Shown here: positions 1-10,971 of the stretch, one piece after another
How the letters are laid out: each line of letters begins with the position of its first letter
Position numbering within the stretch: the first letter of the stretch is position 1
NCBI GenBank assembly: GCA_015680685.1
Contig: MNCI01030754.1
Coordinates: forward strand, 164,836 to 228,835
Reading direction: 5' to 3'
DNA length: 64,000 nt
Source: Gnetum montanum
Taxonomy: Eukaryota > Streptophyta > Gnetopsida > Gnetales > Gnetaceae
Made by a program: the position numbers and the translations under genes
Notes under the pieces: generated by a model
The model's database searches: none
What the model was told of the DNA's origin: nothing
The model's input: only the letters and a program-made list of their open reading frames with translations

Positions 1-597
1 ATACTCACCATTTTTCTTTTCACATCTCTTTTACAAGTTTTCCTGATGCATAGAAAGCCCTTCCACATGCCCAACCACCAAGTCCATGATTTGTGTAACA
101 CAACTTACCACATGGGAAGCATCTATAGGTAGGTCAAAGCCCCACATGGATGTAACACAACTCATCTTGGGGAGGAAGCACTTGTCCTACAACAACAAGG
201 CTGTTTGCAAGTGGACATAGCTAAACAGCAAAAAACCCAAAAAAAAGAAACATGCCCAAAACAAATGGCACGACAGCTATTTCACAATGACCATCTCTAA
301 GCACTCCGAAAGGAAGCCTAAAAGGCTAACAAAGAAGGATGCCCATGCATGTCGACTCCCTCACAAGCACTTCAACGAGGGACTGCACTATGTTACATCT
401 TTTTCTTTCTTAAACCTGTTTCCCCAAATCCATATTTTGCCTCTTTCACTTGACCATCCTAGCACTCCCAAGCATAGCAAAGCGACATCTGAGCAACCAT
501 CGGAGAGCAATGTTAGCATTTTATTTTTCATGGTGTTTTTTATTCTTTGTCGATGTCTCTTGGGCAGATCCTCCAGACATCAATAAAGAGGGGCCAT
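1..597 (+). mobile_element. 3' internal tail of LTR1-family element A (truncated by window edge)
   Basis: This stretch aligns with small indels to 27763-28373, the last 0.6 kb of the internal region of element E1, including the purine tract AAAGAGGGG just before the LTR. It is therefore the 3' untranslated end of a second copy of the same family, whose body lies outside the window to the left. No credible protein is encoded; the 99-codon frame at 287-586 shows no family features. Confidence 0.85.
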
Positions 598-2516
598 TGA
601 AATACCATAAAATTTTAAGACCTTGATGCTTCAGCAGAATCTTGGAATTTGGGCAAGGATTTCCACAAGTGCAGCATCATGATGAACTGTCAGAATAGTG
701 TAGGCACTGATCATAGACTATATAGTCTAACAAGTTTTCTATCTCTTGGGCTGACAAGCCTGCTAGACTCTCCAGCTTGCCCAACTAGACAATTAACCTA
801 GATGACAGTCTAGTGTTCAGGATGAGCTAAATAGTTTGACAAGTTTTTTAGCAGAGAAATTTGCTACGCTACACTATGCTATGTAGTGTAGCAAGCCTTG
901 AAAAGACCAATCAAGCGTCCAAGATGCAAGTTGATAAAAAGTTAGTCTTCCAAAGCATTTGTCCATGTTACAACCGTCTAGCAAGCTTGCTCTGCCAACA
1001 CACTGGAACATAATAAACATCATATGATAAACAAGTTGGGATTTGACCAACACAAGGTGCTACATTATGCTACGCTAGGCAGCATAGCATAGTGTAGCAA
1101 GGACAGAACACACAAAGGCCCCTCTACCAAGTGGCCCTACTAGGGGGATTGCACTTGGCAACGCTTCAACCTCCAAAACTGGCTGTCCCACTTAGCCCTT
1201 AGGCCTCAAGAAAAATTTTCTGATAAAACATTCCAAGTTATACAAAGATGTATGACATATTGGCTGCTATGCTATGCTATGCTACATAGCGTAGCAAGGA
1301 TGAAAAATAATAGAATGACCCAAGGATGTAGCAGGTTCAAAGGCTTTCTAGCATGGAAGACAATGTTGCAGTCGCTTGCCTGACCAAGCATCGGACAAAT
1401 GCTCTTGGCTTCTAGGCAAGATTTCTTTCAAGAATGGTGGCTGCGCTATGCTACGCTACGTAGCATAGCACAACGTAGTGAGCAGTTACTTATGCTACTC
1501 CAACACACTGGACAATGTAAGTAATGTAAAACTTGCATGGAGGCATTTAAAAGGCTTTTCAATTAGCTCCAAAACTTGTTGGAAATGATCATTCTCACCC
1601 TGGCACCTCCTCGGTGGACAAAATCAACAAGTTTGCTCATTTTGCATATCCCTGGCCAATCCCCAAATTTGTCCCTATGCTTGACCCTACTTGCAAGAGT
1701 AGGAAAGACGTAGTCCTGGAGCACAGGCTCCATTTTGTTTTCATTGTTGGCATGCTTTCTGGATTTTGGCACATGCAATTTCAGTAGTATGGTCACAGCG
1801 TAACAAGAGTCACATCCAGCATCAGACATCTACATAGCACAACCATGTTTGCACCTTGTGAGGCCCAGGACACGTGGCATCCAGACCATGTTTTTCTCCT
1901 GTTCCTGGCCCTATAAATACCCCAATGAATAATGCTCAAAGGGTTGGCTTTTTGCGTGATTGGCTTTTGAGTTGGCCTTTGGAGAGCATAGTTGGAATTT
2001 TTAACATTTTGGTTGGCTTTGAGCTTTCTATTTGGCTTTAGAAATCCTTTGCAGGTTTAGCATTTTGGAACCTTGGTGAGTGGATTGGCAAGAAGAAGAA
2101 TCTTGAGCAGCAAGTTATCAACTTGTGACCATACTACTCTATGTAAGCTGTGCCTCTCCAGTGTTGCATCTTCATTTGTACATCTTCCAACAAAGAAAAA
2201 ATCAGATCCTCAATCTTGGGGTAGTGCATTTCCTCACCCAAATCTATTTCACTCTTTATTCATTATCATCGTATTTCATATCATTTTTCATTATTTTATG
2301 TTGGTTGGTTATCACTTCACTCACATACCTTGTTTCTAAAACCAAACGTTTATGAAAGGTTAAGTTACACCTACAAGGTCCTTGCCTAATCGACTAGACC
2401 ATTCAGGGAACCTCATTTTCGTTTCTCTCCAGCATGGCCCTCGCACGGATCTGGGGTTAAACTGTATGCCTAGCAACCTCTCGGTGTTCCATCCACCAAT
2501 GTTTTTGGTCACTACA
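598..2516 (+). mobile_element. LTR1 copy A, 3' LTR of a Tat-like element
   Basis: This 1,919-bp copy begins TGAAATACCATAAAATTTT and ends ACTACA. It is collinear with the LTRs at 10972-12861 and 28374-30298. It carries four GTAGC-type palindromes, an ACACGTGGC box, a TATAAATA box and a closing GGTGTTCC motif. Because an alignable internal tail and purine tract lie on its left, it is a 3' LTR. The expected target duplication would start AATGC at 2517, but the partner is outside the window. Confidence 0.9.
1870..1919 (+). promoter_or_regulatory. LTR1-A core promoter: G-box/ABRE-like element and TATA box
   Basis: ACACGTGGC (core CACGTG at 1871-1876) is followed about 36 bp later by CTATAAATA (TATAAATA at 1912-1919). 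The same pair is present in LTR1-C (29623-29672). In LTR1-B the box is mutated to ACACATGGC while the TATA box is intact. ACGT-core boxes bind bZIP factors in plants; a role in this LTR is inference. Confidence 0.6.
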
Positions 2517-2552
2517 AATGCCAAGCACAATACTATGTAAACCATTAGCTAA

Positions 2553-4195
2553 GTAACTAAAATAAAATGTGAAGGAAATGAATTCATAGGATTAAAAAAA
2601 GTAGCCAAATTGATGTATTTAGCAAGTCATCTTATAAATAATCTTCAATTGTCTTTTTCCAATTTTTTTCCTTCTTTCTGTCCTTTTCGATTCTACCCTT
2701 GAATCCTTTTTATAGTGGTCTTGGGTAGTTACAAAAATTATGAAAAGTTTAGGGTATTACAAATATCTAGAGATATTAACTTATAACTAGCTTAGAAGTT
2801 ATAACTTCCATAGGAATTTATTAGAAATCTAAGCTATGGTGACCAAGTGTTTCCTTTGGTAATAAATATCATGTAGATCACCATAGGAAGTTACAAAAAA
2901 ATTGAGAAATATATGTCAAATTTGGCAAGTGTCCCATAAGAGACTACAAATATCTTAGAGAATTAAACACAATTTCCTATGAAAAGTAACATTAGATTTA
3001 TCAAATGTTCATAAATCTTTTTCTCTTAAGCCATAAATCTTTTCCATCTTTTAAAACAATGCAATATATATATTTCTTAAAAACAATGTTGTTAAGGCTT
3101 CATAACTTTGTTGTCACTTTGTCAACATGTTTACACAAAATGTGTAAACAAAACAATTGTATGTTTATCTCGTGACCTGATATCACATCACCCTATTCTT
3201 GCATTCGAGGAAAAGCATGCCATCTATGATGCCCTATTATGACCTTGATGTAGTCTCCTCTAAGCTAGAAAAAATGCTTTCTTGCCCTTCTTTGGTGAAG
3301 CCTACAACTGCACCATCGTCACCTTTGTTGCCATGTTGTTGTCATAACTACTGTTAGTGATGGCTCCACCTGAGCCATAGGCATCATTTAGAATCATGAC
3401 CTAACCTAGCCAAGAGAGGCTGCATGTTTCCTTATTTTTGCAGTATGGTTTGATAGATTCTTCACTTCCATCTCTGTTTTAGGGTTTCTTCATTAATAAA
3501 TTTATGTGTTATACACCTGATTTTGGGCTGAAAATTTTACCGATTTTCATATATTCATTGTTCATTTCTTCTTCTTTTGATGGGTGTTGTTGAATAAGAA
3601 ATATTTCTTAGGGTTTTAGGATGCATTTTTGGTGTTGATAATCTAAATTCTTATTGTCCATTTTTACGTTTTGGATGATGCTCCAATAGTTTTTAAAATA
3701 TTTACGAACTTGTGAAGCTTTGTTAAGCTCTACACTCCCATGTCATTAAACATCCAAGGATCACGAGGTGAATAGCAAATAGTTAGAATTTTTATGTAGA
3801 TAATGGTATTTTATTAGATCTAGCATTTGATGTTTTGCAACTTTGTGAAATATCTCTTGTTGCTATGTAACTAGCAGGTTTTAGAATATCCTTAAATAAT
3901 GTTGAATAATTATGGTTGCCTTCGCTATGTTTCACTTGAATGAACAACTATAATATTGCTATTTTTCTTCTTTCAGAAATTTTAATTGATGACAATTGAA
4001 ACCAAGCTTCATAGTTGTATAAAAAAAGACACCTTGCTTATTCATAAACACACTTCTATTCTACAAAGAAAGTAACTTAGCTTTTGTCTCTTTTTCACTT
4101 GCATGCTATCTTGAATTCACTAATAACAAATGGATCTCATAAAACCCAAACATTAATTCAAAAATATTGCTCCATAGGATGGCTTAAATGTATTA
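2553..4195. repeat. Dispersed repeat R3, copy 1
   Basis: The stretch matches 30569-30628 plus 37144-38718 along its length, apart from small indels. Both start GTAACTAAAATAAAATG and end near GGATGGCTTAAATGTA. It is AT-rich with no open frame above background; on the minus strand, around 3240-3400, a short coding-like run can be read but no family is recognised. The second copy ends next to a primer-binding site and a diverged LTR2, so R3 may be the 5' internal region of an old LTR2-related element. That identity is inferred. The 36 bases 2517-2552 between LTR1-A and R3 match nothing else seen. Confidence 0.75.
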
Positions 4196-4449
4196 ACATT
4201 TCATGTTCCCCTTTTTAAAAATAAATTTTATTTGAAACATTTCTTTCTACATAAAAAAATGGAAATCTTTTTTGAGGAAAACTTTCATCAAACTTAAGGT
4301 TTGATGAAATAAAAACCTCATTCCTAGTAAAACTTAAGAAACTGTATAAACAAAGCTTCAAATAAACTAATCTATAGATGGGAAGAGAATAGTTAAAGTA
4401 ACTCTCTTAGGGATTCTCATATCATGAACCCTCTCATGTGTAATCTCAG

Positions 4450-4876
4450 TTGTGATGAATGCCCTTTTCCTCTTCTTGCCTAGTTGAAGCTTCAATTTGA
4501 TCTTCACCTTTGTCTTTCATAATTGTCTTTGCTTCTTTTGCATCCAACTCTTTAGCTACTAATTTTTTAAATTCTCCCCAACTAGTTTCTTCTATGTCTT
4601 GAGATATGAAAGCCTCTCACCAAGAATCATCTATATTGGACTCTCCATGGTACTTAGCTTAGTGGTGCATTCATGAAAGTTTCCCCAAACATTAGATTGT
4701 ATAGAAAGTCCACTAGTGAGAAATCTAAACTCATGTGAAAGCCAAAGCAAGAAAGGGCTTTCACTAGATACTCCACAGGTAGTTTCCTTACAATATGCTC
4801 TTAATACATGCTTTGGACAACATCCCATAAGATATGGGATAAAAGGCCTTCTTATTGCCCTATCTTCAAGAACCAT
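4450..4876 (-). pseudogene. Unrecognised coding-like remnant, antisense
   Basis: Two overlapping minus-strand frames look protein-like. One is an 81-residue frame with Cys, Trp and Pro (4631-4876). The other, about 60 residues, reads towards 4450 and is rich in Glu and Lys (for example SWGEFKKLVAKEL). A frameshift near 4635 would join them. It lies downstream of the G3 integrase in the same orientation, so it could be an extra 3' frame of that element. I do not recognise the family. The rest of 4196-5500 is AT-rich with nothing else identifiable. Confidence 0.3.
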
Positions 4877-5400
4877 TTTTCTACCTCACACTTAAACACT
4901 TTCCTTGCTTTTTCACTTAAAACTTGAATTGAAAAATGATGTATTACCAAGTAATTCACATCTCCTTATATAGTGAAAGATAAGTTTGAAATTTCCACTA
5001 ATTTTACTAATCAACCTTGCCACTTAGCCAAAATTCATTTAATTCCCATCATCATACGATTGGCTAATTCAAATTCCACTATTTGGTTGTTAAAATTAAT
5101 TCACTGCTATGTAGTTATCTAACCATCACTCCCACTTAAACACATCGTAAGTAATGATTACTTGGGATATTATAAATTTAATAATTAAACTAACACTTTG
5201 AATTTAAATATTTTTAAACTAGTACTCTAATGTATACATGTTTTTATAATATTATATAGACTCATCTAAGAATACTTATAGGATATATATGTTATGATTA
5301 AATGTTATATAAGTCTCTATATGTATACTATTTATTATATATATTACTACTAAAAGTTTATTACTTACTACTATGTATACTAAATATTATTATAGTTACC

Positions 5401-5426
5401 AATATATATATATATATATATATATT
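5401..5426. repeat. (TA)n microsatellite in AT-rich DNA
   Basis: An uninterrupted TA run is followed by TTAATATATTATATAC. It lies within very AT-rich DNA (5220-5480). The open frame crossing it (5302-5559) is low-complexity Tyr/Ile/Leu and is not a gene. Confidence 0.8.
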
Positions 5427-5510
5427 AATATATTATATACATATATTAATTTTTATATATAGATTTAATTTGTCGGTAGTTTTCCAGAATAATGTTTTAT
5501 ATACAAAAAA

Positions 5511-6480
5511 TTATATGAAAAAATACAACTCTATCCCATCTAGTGTTGATAATTTGTAAGTGTTCCTTGATAATTGTTTCTTGATTTGAAATGGACTAGT
5601 CCATATCATCAAAAACTTATTTAGCTTCTTCATATTCCATAATAATACAAGATCAGCAACTTTAAAAGTTCTTTCTAGAGCCTTTTTGTCAAACCACCTT
5701 TTGACTTGAGAAGCATTCCTTAATAAATTATCTTTAGCTTTATCCATTTTAGCTTCTCTTTTGATGAGAAAAGTCATGAAACTTCTATTTTTATTAATTT
5801 TTTCACTATACTTTTGCACAAAATCTAAGGTCAAACTTATAATCTTGTTTGTAATTCTAATGGGTAAACCATAAATCAAGTTATAAGCTAATGTTCTAAT
5901 AGCCTTCTTAAATATGATATAGTCTATCTATAATGTAGATTGTAAATAATCAATCCAATTTTTTGGATTTCCATCCATCAACTTTTTGATATATGAAATA
6001 ATCTTTTTATTTGTAGATTCAGCTAAGCCATTTCCTTGAGGATAATAATTTGAAGAAGAAAATAGAAAGATGGATTTTTCCAATGCCTATGATATAAATT
6101 CTTTAGATTGAAAAGCTGGTCCATTGTCAAATACCAATACTTTAGCTAGACCAAAATGACTTAAAATCTGATCTTCCAAGAACTTAATCATGTCTAATGC
6201 TAAACTTTTTCTTAGAGCTTTTGCTTTAGACCATTTGGTAAAGTAATTGCTAGTTGTAAGAATAAATTTCTGTCCTGCTCTTGATGGAGTAATTGTACCA
6301 ATGAAATCTAAGTCCCATTGCTAAAATGATCTATTTGTAATTACTGGTTTTAAAGGAGCTCTAGCCTTTTTGATTTTTGGTCCATGAACTTGACATTTGT
6401 AACATCTTTGAAGTTTTGAACTAATATCTTGGTACATATTAGGCCAATAAAAATCATAACAAAGTATATCTTGCATTGTG
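5511..6480 (-). pseudogene. G3 integrase (HHCC finger remnant, DDE core, C-terminal domain)
   Basis: Translated on the minus strand in pieces, the core shows WDLDFIG (first Asp), VFDNGPAFQS (second Asp) and GLAESTNKKI (Glu), so all three catalytic positions of the retroviral integrase fold survive. A Cys-rich stretch at the start corresponds to the zinc finger. The last 122-residue frame (5511-5879) includes KVADLVLLWNMKK and a later TYKLSTLDG, the usual C-terminal pattern of Ty3/gypsy integrases. Several in-frame stops make it non-functional. It acts in inserting element cDNA into the genome. Confidence 0.75.
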
Positions 6481-6599
6481 GACTTGGAAAATTCATAGAA
6501 TAAATTAGAATGATCATGGGATTATTCTAAGATAGGACCAATTTGATTATTGTAAACACATTCCAACAAAACCCCTCTCATATATGTTCTATATAAAAC

Positions 6600-7200
6600 T
6601 CCATCTTTAATCATGAATTTATATCTTTTTGGAGAAAGCTCTCTTCTGACTTGTAGTTAAATTATTTGGAACCTTTCGTGTAACAAGGAATTCTAGAATC
6701 TCATCACACCAATTTCCTTCATAAGTCCTTAATACAAACATTTCCTCTTCTTTAGCCATTAACTTAGCTAAGCCCATTCCTTTAATAGTTTTGCATATTT
6801 TCAATGAAAACCTGAAACCTTGAAGCTTTATGAGCCACTTTCCTCTTTTCAATCCAATTTCATTATAAGCTAAGAATTGTTTGACTACAATCTTAATTAG
6901 CATAATATGAACTAATGAGCTTTCCAAATAATATTTCAGATGTTGAAGTGCTTTAATGACTATGAATGTTTGTTTCTCTAAATTTGAATAATTTAATTAT
7001 GCCCCTTTCAATTAATATCCAAAAAATCCAATCGATTCATCTTGACCTTCATCCTTTTGAGTTAAAATAGTAGCAACTGAATCATTTGAAGCAAAAGCAT
7101 ATAGCTAAAAGTCTTCCTTTAATTTTGGTTTTATCAAGTAAGGAACTTCATGAATAGCCCTTTTGATTTCTACTATGGCTCTCTCTAATTTTAGTGTTTT
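6600..7200 (-). pseudogene. G3 RNase H (RT-associated)
   Basis: Minus-strand fragments downstream of RT resemble the RT-connected RNase H of Ty3/gypsy pol: a stretch corresponding to the LTQKxxE region near 7080, LNYSNLEKQTF, then RGKWLIKLQGF and GMGLAKLMA in the 102-residue frame 6619-6927. Stops and frameshifts interrupt it. RNase H removes the RNA strand during reverse transcription. Confidence 0.65.
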
Positions 7201-8121
7201 CTTACTTGGACATCTTACTTAGCATATGCATTAAAGGTTAGTAAATTCAGTGAATCCAGGGATAAATTTCTTAATGAAATTTATCTTTCCAAAGAATGAT
7301 CTAAGAGACTTTTTACTTGTAGGATGCTCGATATTCTATACTACTTGAATTCAGGAGTTATTTATAGTAATTCCTTCTTGATAGATTACATGGCCTAGTA
7401 CACTTCCAAACTTAACCTTAAAGATACATTTCTTAGGATTTAATGAAATACCATACTCATGAAATTTGTCAAAAAATTATTAAAGATGACCAATATGATC
7501 TTCCTTCCTTTTTGAAAAGAAANAAAGATGACCAATATGATCTTCCTTCCTTTTTGAAAAGAAAATGATATCATCTATATAAACCACAATGAATTTACCT
7601 ATTAAGCATTTAAAGGCTAAATCCATTGATCTTTGAAAAGTAGCTTCAACATTTGACCATCCAAATGGTATTCTTTGAAAAGAAAAAGTTTTTCACTTGT
7701 GATAAATACTATTTTATATTTTTCACCCTTATCTACCATGATTTGATTATTGCCTAAAAAATCATCTAGGAAAGAATATACCTAATAACCTAATATTTTA
7801 ATCAACATCTCATCAATTATAGGAAGTGGGTATTTATCTTTTTCAAAGGCTTCATTCAAATTTCTAAAATCTACATTGAGCCTAATATCGCCATTCTTCT
7901 TTCTTACTGGAACAAGATTAGTAAGCCATGTTAAATATTAGATTAGATAGAGCTTGCAATAACTTTTTGATCTTGGCTTCCATAGCTAGCTCAAATGATG
8001 GATTAAATTTCCTTTGTTTTTGCATAACTGTCTTACAACCATTTACTAAAGGAATTTTATGTGTCATCACATCTGGTCTAAAATATTTAAGATCATCATA
8101 AGACCAAGAAAAATTTTTCAA
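7200..8121 (-). pseudogene. G3 reverse transcriptase
   Basis: The frame ending the upstream part (7918-8121) contains FSWSYDDLKYFRPDV, the canonical segment before a gypsy RT. It is followed by LVPVRKKNGDIRLNVDFRNLN and KYPLPIIDEM. The catalytic box reads YIDD (plus-strand 7570-7581). LNPKKCIFKV and a later SFFGKINFIKKFIPGF, typical of the RT thumb/connection, follow. Several stops are present. A 41-bp assembly duplication around the N at 7523 falls just after the YIDD box and adds a spurious shift. Confidence 0.8.
7482..7564. other. Assembly join: 41-bp duplication around one N (7523)
   Basis: The 41 bases before the N are repeated exactly after it. This indicates two contigs placed side by side without merging their overlap. 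Confidence 0.93.
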
Positions 8122-8519
8122 ATTATTTTTTAGGAGTAATAGTAAATTTTTCTTGAAGGCTTAATCCTTTTCCTTTGTGACATTTAACATCTTTCACATC
8201 TCAATAGATCTAAAGTTTACTACTTCATAAGATTGATCATCTAGATTCTATACATCTTTTGCGGTGAGCAAATTTTTGCCAAACTCATGTTTATAATCAA
8301 TCAAATGTTTGGGAATGGAATTTGTCTTAAACCTTAACACTATTTTTGGTATGATTTAACTTTCTAATTCTTATTTATTTTTCATAACCTAAGTACTTAA
8401 TCATCATCTTCAAATACTTGTAAATGCCTTATGTTATCTGGTACTGATGGTTGATGTTCATTCTCGATCATTACATCCTCATAACTTTCCATCTTTTTAA
8501 CATCTAATGTTGAAGTTGC

Positions 8520-8890
8520 TTTTGCTAAGTCATATGGTATGTAATTATCCTATCTGCTTATATGTTCTATTCTGTAGTGATGAAATTGTAACAACATTTT
8601 GCAGATGAGCTATTTATAAGGTTGCAAGAATGAGCTTTTTACTACACAATTACCTTTAATCTATTCACAAATTAATCTTGAGTATTCCTTTATGATGATT
8701 TTCTTGATTCTTTTTTCCAATGTTGTTTTAATTCTAATACACAAAGCTTCATATTCAATCTTGTTGTTAGTATAAGGAAAAGATAGATGAATTACCTTGA
8801 ATATTTTTAGGAAATCATCTTTCACTAGAACTATTCCAACTCCTACACCTTTGGAGTTACAAGAACCATAAAAGTATAGTTTCTATTTGT
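8520..8890 (-). pseudogene. G3 extra RNase H-like domain between protease and RT
   Basis: Read on the minus strand, the segment starts LYFYGSCNSKGVGVGIVLV, continues TNNKIEYEAL and ends with an R-D-N-x-x-x-x-D-LAKA pattern. This is the layout of the type-I (archaeal-like) RNase H in plant elements. Of the acidic residues, the first Asp reads Tyr or Gly, the Glu of EYEAL is present, and the Asp of the GDS motif reads Tyr in IKEYSRLI. It has two in-frame stops and cannot be active as it stands. Its place ahead of RT is the point of interest. Confidence 0.6.
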
Positions 8891-8903
8891 TCTCATCTTG
8901 AGA

Positions 8904-9206
8904 TTATTCTTTGTTCAAGTTATCAACTTCTTGAAGTGTGTAAATTTTGGTTCCAAAAGCTCTTGTTTCAATAGCTTTGTTCTTTTTATTTGAAGTAATA
9001 TTTTCACTCATTAAAGGTTTACTATAAACATATATTTGATTTAGCTCTCCTGTCCAAGGTAGCCACATATAAGAGTAATTTGTTGATATGTAACAAGAGA
9101 AATTCTTACTCCAACTTCTACTCAACAAAATACTATGTGAATCTAGTATGTCTACCACTTGAATAGTTACTCTGCTTTTGATATGGGGTTTAGAAGCAAT
9201 TTCCAA
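8904..9206 (-). pseudogene. G3 protease-RNase H linker
   Basis: This 100-residue open stretch continues the polyprotein from the protease. It includes ILLSRSWSKNFSCYISTNYS and MWLPWTGELNQIYVYSKPL. An ILLSRxWS motif is the usual second conserved block of a gypsy retropepsin (the I-L-x-R-x-W region), so the first third belongs to the protease domain. The rest has no recognised fold. It overlaps the neighbouring frame 9190-9621 in a different phase, implying a frameshift around 9200. Confidence 0.55.
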
Positions 9207-9621
9207 TAAAACATTGGGTAACTAATCCACAATCTTTACTTTGCTCTTGTACACTTGAAAAATCATTTTTATTTGATTTTTCTAAAATCATACCAAGTTT
9301 TTTGCGTATAGATAATGGCATAATAGTGAATGTAGCTCTAGAATCAACTAAGCAATTGTGAAGATACTTGTCTTTTAACTTCATTGTCAAAAGAAAAGGA
9401 GGAGCTTCTTTATTAGGAGCACACTCATAATTAGTCTTTGTTGTTTTATCAATGTTGGATACACCACTTAACTCTAACACTCCAACTCTCGTTTTACCTT
9501 TAATGAACTCTAAATTCTTTCTTTCAAGCCCTCCTAGCACCAAAAAGAAGTGTTGGTGTGCCAGAATTATCAAGCTTATGAACTTAGAGGAAAAATTTTC
9601 AAGTCCTCCTTCTAGCACCAA
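9190..9621 (-). pseudogene. G3 aspartic protease
   Basis: The 143-residue frame contains LHNCLVDSRATFTIMPLSI, where a retropepsin has Asp-Ser-Gly followed by hydrophobic residues: here the active-site Gly is replaced by Arg. Upstream of it is only about 80 residues of protein-like sequence, beginning inside the primer-binding-site-like repeat, so the gag region is missing. In an intact element this enzyme cuts the Gag-Pol polyprotein. Confidence 0.65.
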
Positions 9622-9690
9622 AAGAACTATTGTTTACTTATGAACATAGGTGATAAATTTTCCTACCCTCTTTCTAGCACCAAAAGAATT
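9525..9690 (-). repeat. Triplicated primer-binding-site-like segment of G3
   Basis: The minus-strand word TTTTGGTGCTAGAAGGAGG, or a close variant, occurs three times (about 9526-9546, 9602-9622 and 9665-9685), each followed by similar sequence ending in ATTTTTCC-type text. It closely resembles the putative primer-binding site of E1 (12868-12884). The copy next to the LTR start at 9690 would be the real site and the other two tandem duplicates. Confidence 0.55.
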
Positions 9691-10448
9691 GTTGGCAACC
9701 GTTTAAGAATAGACCACCAATGAGGGATGGCCTCATAGTCTTGTAACCTTGGGAAGTCATGGGATCGAAGGTGTTCTTCAAATAGGGTTTAGGTGCGTGT
9801 TAGTATCTGGCAATACCAAGGCCCAAATACCTCCAAATAAACTCAATAGTTATGAAATGTACTAGATATGAGTATGTGTTTACTGTTGTGAATGTTGAAA
9901 TGGTTGGGTTATGTATAAAATTGTAATTACTTATCATAAATGAGATTTGACTAACTTTATCAAATACTATCAATTATTGAAGGTTCCTATTTTGATCAAT
10001 CACTTAGTCTATATGTTCCTTATAGTATGTTGCTTGTAACAAGTAAAATTTTGCAAAAATTTTTGAGCATAATTCTACCAATCTACTCCTACTTTCCTCT
10101 AGAGAAAAAATTCCACAAGAAAACTACAAATAGAGCAAGATTCAATGAAATTAGACAAAGAAAGAAAAGAAAGTAGATTTATGTGAAATATCAAGTATTT
10201 AAGCAAGAAAAATTGACATGAGGAAACACCTTGTAATAAAGCTATTCCCAATTCAATAATACGAGTTTTTTATACCTTTTGAGCTCAACAAGAAATTTTA
10301 TAAAAGACAATCTTATTATACTACCAAAAGTGTTGTGTAAATGACAAAGTACGAGTCTCTATTTTGGCTAGTTAATATTTGTCATAGATTGCATTCAATA
10401 GAGCTTTCAAAAATTTGACAATTTCTTGATTGAAGTACTAAGGAAATA
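9690..10448 (-). mobile_element. Partial LTR of G3 (5' LTR in the antisense direction)
   Basis: On the plus strand the block begins TGTTGGCAACCG immediately beside the primer-binding-site-like repeat, so on the minus strand it ends in a CGGTTGCCAACA terminus. It runs rightwards into the assembly gap, so its other end is unknown. I found no second copy in the window. No gene is visible in it. Confidence 0.5.
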
Positions 10449-10645
10449 NNNNNNNNNNNNNNNNNNNNNNNNNNNNNNNNNNNNNNNNNNNNNNNNNNNN
10501 NNNNNNNNNNNNNNNNNNNNNNNNNNNNNNNNNNNNNNNNNNNNNNNNNNNNNNNNNNNNNNNNNNNNNNNNNNNNNNNNNNNNNNNNNNNNNNNNNNNN
10601 NNNNNNNNNNNNNNNNNNNNNNNNNNNNNNNNNNNNNNNNNNNNN
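10449..10645. other. Assembly gap (197 N)
   Basis: A run of 197 N separates the G3 LTR from LTR2-a. The first part of LTR2-a, including its TATA box, must lie in this gap. Any reading frame crossing it is meaningless. Confidence 1.
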
Positions 10646-10966
10646 AGTCATAGAGTGAAAGGATCTTTATTCGAGCAATTTGTACATGAGCACACATTTG
10701 TGTATGGAAATAAAGATGAACTTTATGATAAACCTTGCAGCATATAGATTAATCTAATTAGTAATTAATTATTGTTGAATGTTTAATGCTTTCCTAATTA
10801 ATTAATCTCTCTCTCAACCTTCAACCCCCTTATTTAAATACACTCAATACGACCGCTTCGAGCATGCATGTAGCACTTGGTAACCCAGTAACAATTAGCG
10901 TTTGGTAATCCCACTAGAGTTGCACTGGTTTAGGATGTGTATGGTAAGTGGGAATGGATACTGGTG
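10646..10966 (+). mobile_element. LTR2-a, left part (host site of E1)
   Basis: This sequence is the reverse complement of the LTR2 copies at 41680, 47897 and 50807, covering the AATAAAG region, the GACCGCTTCGAGCATG region and the tandem half-words around GGTAACCC. It resumes after E1 at 30304-30568 and ends there in ACTCATCA. E1 is thus inserted inside it. AATAAA at 10709-10714 is a likely polyadenylation signal. Confidence 0.85.
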
Positions 10967-10971
10967 TTAGG
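10967..10971. repeat. Target-site duplication of E1 (left), TTAGG
   Basis: TTAGG stands immediately before the TG of the left LTR and again immediately after the CA of the right LTR (30299-30303). A perfect 5-bp duplication is typical of Ty3/gypsy integration. Confidence 0.92.

Larger units (their letters stand above)
5511..9690 (-). mobile_element. G3: decayed Ty3/gypsy element lacking gag, antisense
   Basis: Reading on the minus strand the order is: primer-binding-site-like repeats (9685-9525), protease (9621-9190), a linker, an RNase H-like domain (8890-8520), reverse transcriptase (about 8120-7200), RNase H (about 7150-6600) and integrase (about 6480-5511). The reading frame is broken by many stops and frameshifts. 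No gag can be found between the primer-binding site and the protease, so the element looks internally deleted. The right-hand LTR starts at 9690; no matching left-hand LTR was found. An RNase H-like domain ahead of RT is unlike the usual Athila/Tat order, though I believe a plant gypsy lineage with this order exists. Confidence 0.8.

Noticed and set aside
5302-5559. Tyr/Ile/Leu-rich frame that looks like a membrane protein
   Set aside because: It is AT-rich microsatellite sequence; the composition follows from TA and TTA runs.
10382-10697. Frames crossing the N gap
   Set aside because: They consist almost entirely of undefined residues.
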